Source of the DNA: Anaerococcus octavius
GTDB lineage: Bacteria; Bacillota; Clostridia; Tissierellales; Peptoniphilaceae
NCBI RefSeq assembly: GCF_900445265.1
Contig: NZ_UFTA01000002.1
Span: 372,001 to 436,000 of the forward strand
DNA length: 64,000 nt
Direction of reading: 5' to 3'
Shown here: positions 62,297 through 64,000 of the stretch, one piece after another
Numbering within the stretch: the stretch's first letter is position 1
How the letters are laid out: each line of letters opens with the position of its first letter
Notes under the pieces: generated by a model
What the model was told of the DNA's origin: nothing
Databases searched by the model: none
The model's input: the letters and a program-made list of their open reading frames with translations, nothing else
Made by a program: the position numbers and the translations under genes

Positions 62297-63431
62297 TGAA
62301 ATCTTGGTTAAGCTCTCGTCCTTGACCCAAATTATACATATTTGATGCATCCAGCATTTTAGATAAAATAATTTTATCAGGCACAGAAAGCTTATCGGTA
62401 TCTTTTTTGGTAAGGACAGGCTTAGATTTTGAGTTACTAAAAATGTATTGAGATTTTTGGTTAAAGGCTAGGACTTTATAAAAATCTAGGTCATAGTCAT
62501 TAAACTTAGTTTTATTATTTAAAATATAATTAAGTATCAATCTTTTAATTCTAGAGCTTGTATATCTTTTTGTAGTTGCTTCTGCTATAAATTTTGAAAA
62601 ATTATCATTTTTTAAAACTATTTTTTTTAAGTAATTATCCATTCCTATTTCATAAGCTAGGATATCATCCATTGATTTATTATTGATCAATAATAAATAT
62701 TTAAATAAACCAAACTCATAATCCATATTAGGAATACCAAAATTTTCTTTGCTGTATTCAATTGCTTTATATGAAAAAGATGGAACATGATCTTTATAAT
62801 TATCAAAAATATTATTCCTTATAGCAGTAGATGAGGATATATTTGTATTTTTTAAATCAAAATCTTTATTTGCTGAAGATATTCTATTTATAGGAACAGG
62901 GGTTATTTTTGAATTTATTTTTTTTATAGCTCTGATATATTCTAAAGCTAAGATATTATTAGAAGTGATAAAATTATTTTTACCGATAATTTCTACTGTG
63001 GCATCGTAGCGGGCTTTGGTAAATGAAGAAGATTCTAGTTTTTTTTTAGTCAAGGTCTCCAATTGACTAGACTTTGATATAAGCAAATTGACTTTTTCTA
63101 AAAAACTATTAGGATCTTCATTTTCTATACCAAAACAAAGGTAATCAACGCCCATTTTGTCTAAAATCTTAACAGACCCTAAGGCAAAGTATTCTGCAGA
63201 TTGCAGGCTTATATAGACTGGCATTTCAATAACCATATCAAAACCAGCCTTCATAGCACAATCTGATCTAGAAAATTTATCTATTATTGCTGGATCGCCT
63301 CTTTGAACAAAGTCACCACTCATTAAAGTAATAGCAAGATCTGCCTTAGTTTTTTCTTTTGCTTGATCAAGTAAATATTTATGACCATTATGAAAGGGAT
63401 TAAATTCTGAAATAATTGCTAAAGTTTTCAT
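62274..63431 (-). CDS. tmcAL: tRNA(Met) cytidine acetate ligase
   Basis: Makes ac4C34 in elongator tRNA-Met using acetate and ATP (characterised in B. subtilis as TmcAL, formerly YlbM). Seen: nucleotidyltransferase start LAIISEFNPFHNGHKYLLDQ with HxGH at His 14-His 17; LMSGDFVQRGDPAIIDKFSR near 40-60; MPVYISLQSAEYFALGSVKIL. 385 residues, near the usual size. The gene is alone on its strand. Confidence 0.92.
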   Translation of the reverse strand: MKTLAIISEFNPFHNGHKYLLDQAKEKTKADLAITLMSGDFVQRGDPAIIDKFSRSDCAMKAGFDMVIEMPVYISLQSAEYFALGSVKILDKMGVDYLCFGIENEDPNSFLEKVNLLISKSSQLETLTKKKLESSSFTKARYDATVEIIGKNNFITSNNILALEYIRAIKKINSKITPVPINRISSANKDFDLKNTNISSSTAIRNNIFDNYKDHVPSFSYKAIEYSKENFGIPNMDYEFGLFKYLLLINNKSMDDILAYEIGMDNYLKKIVLKNDNFSKFIAEATTKRYTSSRIKRLILNYILNNKTKFNDYDLDFYKVLAFNQKSQYIFSNSKSKPVLTKKDTDKLSVPDKIILSKMLDASNMYNLGQGRELNQDFTKKIRRY

Positions 63432-63570
63432 AAAATCTTTATACCCTAAGAAAAAATTATTTCATTATTCAGAAGATTTTATATATATTGTAAATATAAC
63501 TATATAATTGTTTCCAATAAAATGCATATTATGGTATAATAATTTAAAGAAAATTTACATAGGAGGAATT

Positions 63571-64000
63571 ATGATTTCTGCAAATGACTTAAGAAAAGGT
63601 GTTACTTTTGTATATGACAATGATGTGTACCAAGTGGTTGATTTTCAGCACGTTAAACCAGGTAAAGGCGCAGCATTTGTTCGTGCAAAAATTAGATCAG
63701 TAATGGGTGGAGGAACAAAAGATGTAACTTTTAACCCAAATGAAAAATTTGAAAATGCTGTTATTTCTACAAAAGAAATGCAATATTTATACAATGATGG
63801 TACACTTTACTACTTTATGGATCCTGAAACATTTGAACAAATAGGTATTGAATATGAAGCTGTAGAAGAAGCTATCCAATATGTAAAAGAAAATGATAAT
63901 GTTCAAATTAAATTTTATGAAGGCAAACCATTTAGCGTTGATGCACCAAATTTTGTAGAACTTGTAGTAACAGATACTGAACCAGCTATTAAAGGTGATA
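63571..64000 (+). CDS. efp: Elongation factor P, cut by window end
   Basis: Translation factor that relieves stalling at polyproline. Seen: [20 protein letters not shown], then the N-terminal domain with [14 protein letters not shown] (modifiable Lys in the PGKG loop), the [13 protein letters not shown]-type linker, then OB domain II; about 143 residues are present of the usual 185. AGGAGG precedes ATG at 63571; a TATAAT at 63535-63540 is a plausible -10. Confidence 0.95.
   Translation, partial: MISANDLRKGVTFVYDNDVYQVVDFQHVKPGKGAAFVRAKIRSVMGGGTKDVTFNPNEKFENAVISTKEMQYLYNDGTLYYFMDPETFEQIGIEYEAVEEAIQYVKENDNVQIKFYEGKPFSVDAPNFVELVVTDTEPAIKGD

Noticed and set aside
1-64000. tRNA, rRNA and riboswitch genes
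   Set aside because: No cloverleaf, rRNA core or known riboswitch sequence was noticed on reading both strands by eye; a covariance-model search would be needed to exclude them fully.

Overview
The window is about 64 kb of a low-GC, tightly packed bacterial chromosome. Strong AGGAGG ribosome sites, pyruvate:ferredoxin oxidoreductase as the main pyruvate enzyme, HPr kinase, thymidine kinase, lipoboxes on several secreted proteins and a CAMP-factor-type toxin point to an anaerobic Gram-positive of the Firmicutes, most likely a Peptoniphilaceae such as Anaerococcus. The genus is inferred from overall gene content; no rRNA lies in the window.

Layout. 1-6.3 kb is a defence island: the end of hsdM, then hsdS and hsdR (type I restriction), followed without a terminator by a two-gene CBASS (a CD-NTase with a probable ATA start codon and a Cap15-type membrane effector). 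6.3-24 kb is mixed housekeeping and accessory genes: a YdhK-like lipoprotein, leucyl aminopeptidase, an alanine/glycine symporter, a CAMP-factor homologue with an acidic repeat tail, redox proteins, methionine sulfoxide reductase, BrnQ, TrmB, a MITE-like hairpin, a UvrD-type helicase and methionine aminopeptidase. 24-27 kb holds an arsenosugar-type cluster: AhpD-like protein, ArsS radical SAM enzyme with a selenocysteine UGA and a matching hairpin, and an ArsM-like methyltransferase broken by a stop codon. 27-34 kb has an FtsX-type ABC exporter with a very long coiled coil, a YdjY-like lipoprotein with a frameshift and a D-Ala-D-Ala ligase-like enzyme. 34-44.5 kb is core metabolism and repair (tdk, ychF, pepP, uvrC, hprK, nifJ). 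44.6-56.5 kb holds two convergent seven-gene operons. 56.7-64 kb is a conserved core block (yloU-fakA-recG-rsmD-coaD, tmcAL, efp).

The most interesting theme is that the two convergent operons contain both rSAM/selenodomain-associated transferases (types 1 and 2), a YnjBCD-like ABC importer, a nucleoside hydrolase, two VTT/TVP38 membrane proteins, two rhodanese lipoproteins and an Fe-S oxidoreductase. The TIGRFAM family descriptions link these transferases to the selenocysteine radical SAM protein found 19 kb upstream. Together they look like a split pathway for an organoarsenical or a related nucleoside-derived product. The chemistry is inferred, not shown.

A second theme is single-base damage. 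arsM and one rhodanese gene carry in-frame TAA codons, rsmD and a lipoprotein gene are frameshifted in homopolymer runs, and the CD-NTase and DUF503 genes have only ATA/ATT starts near their ribosome sites. Either this strain is accumulating lesions and variable tracts, or the assembly carries residual errors. Raw reads would decide. No tRNA, rRNA, CRISPR array or intact transposase gene was seen.
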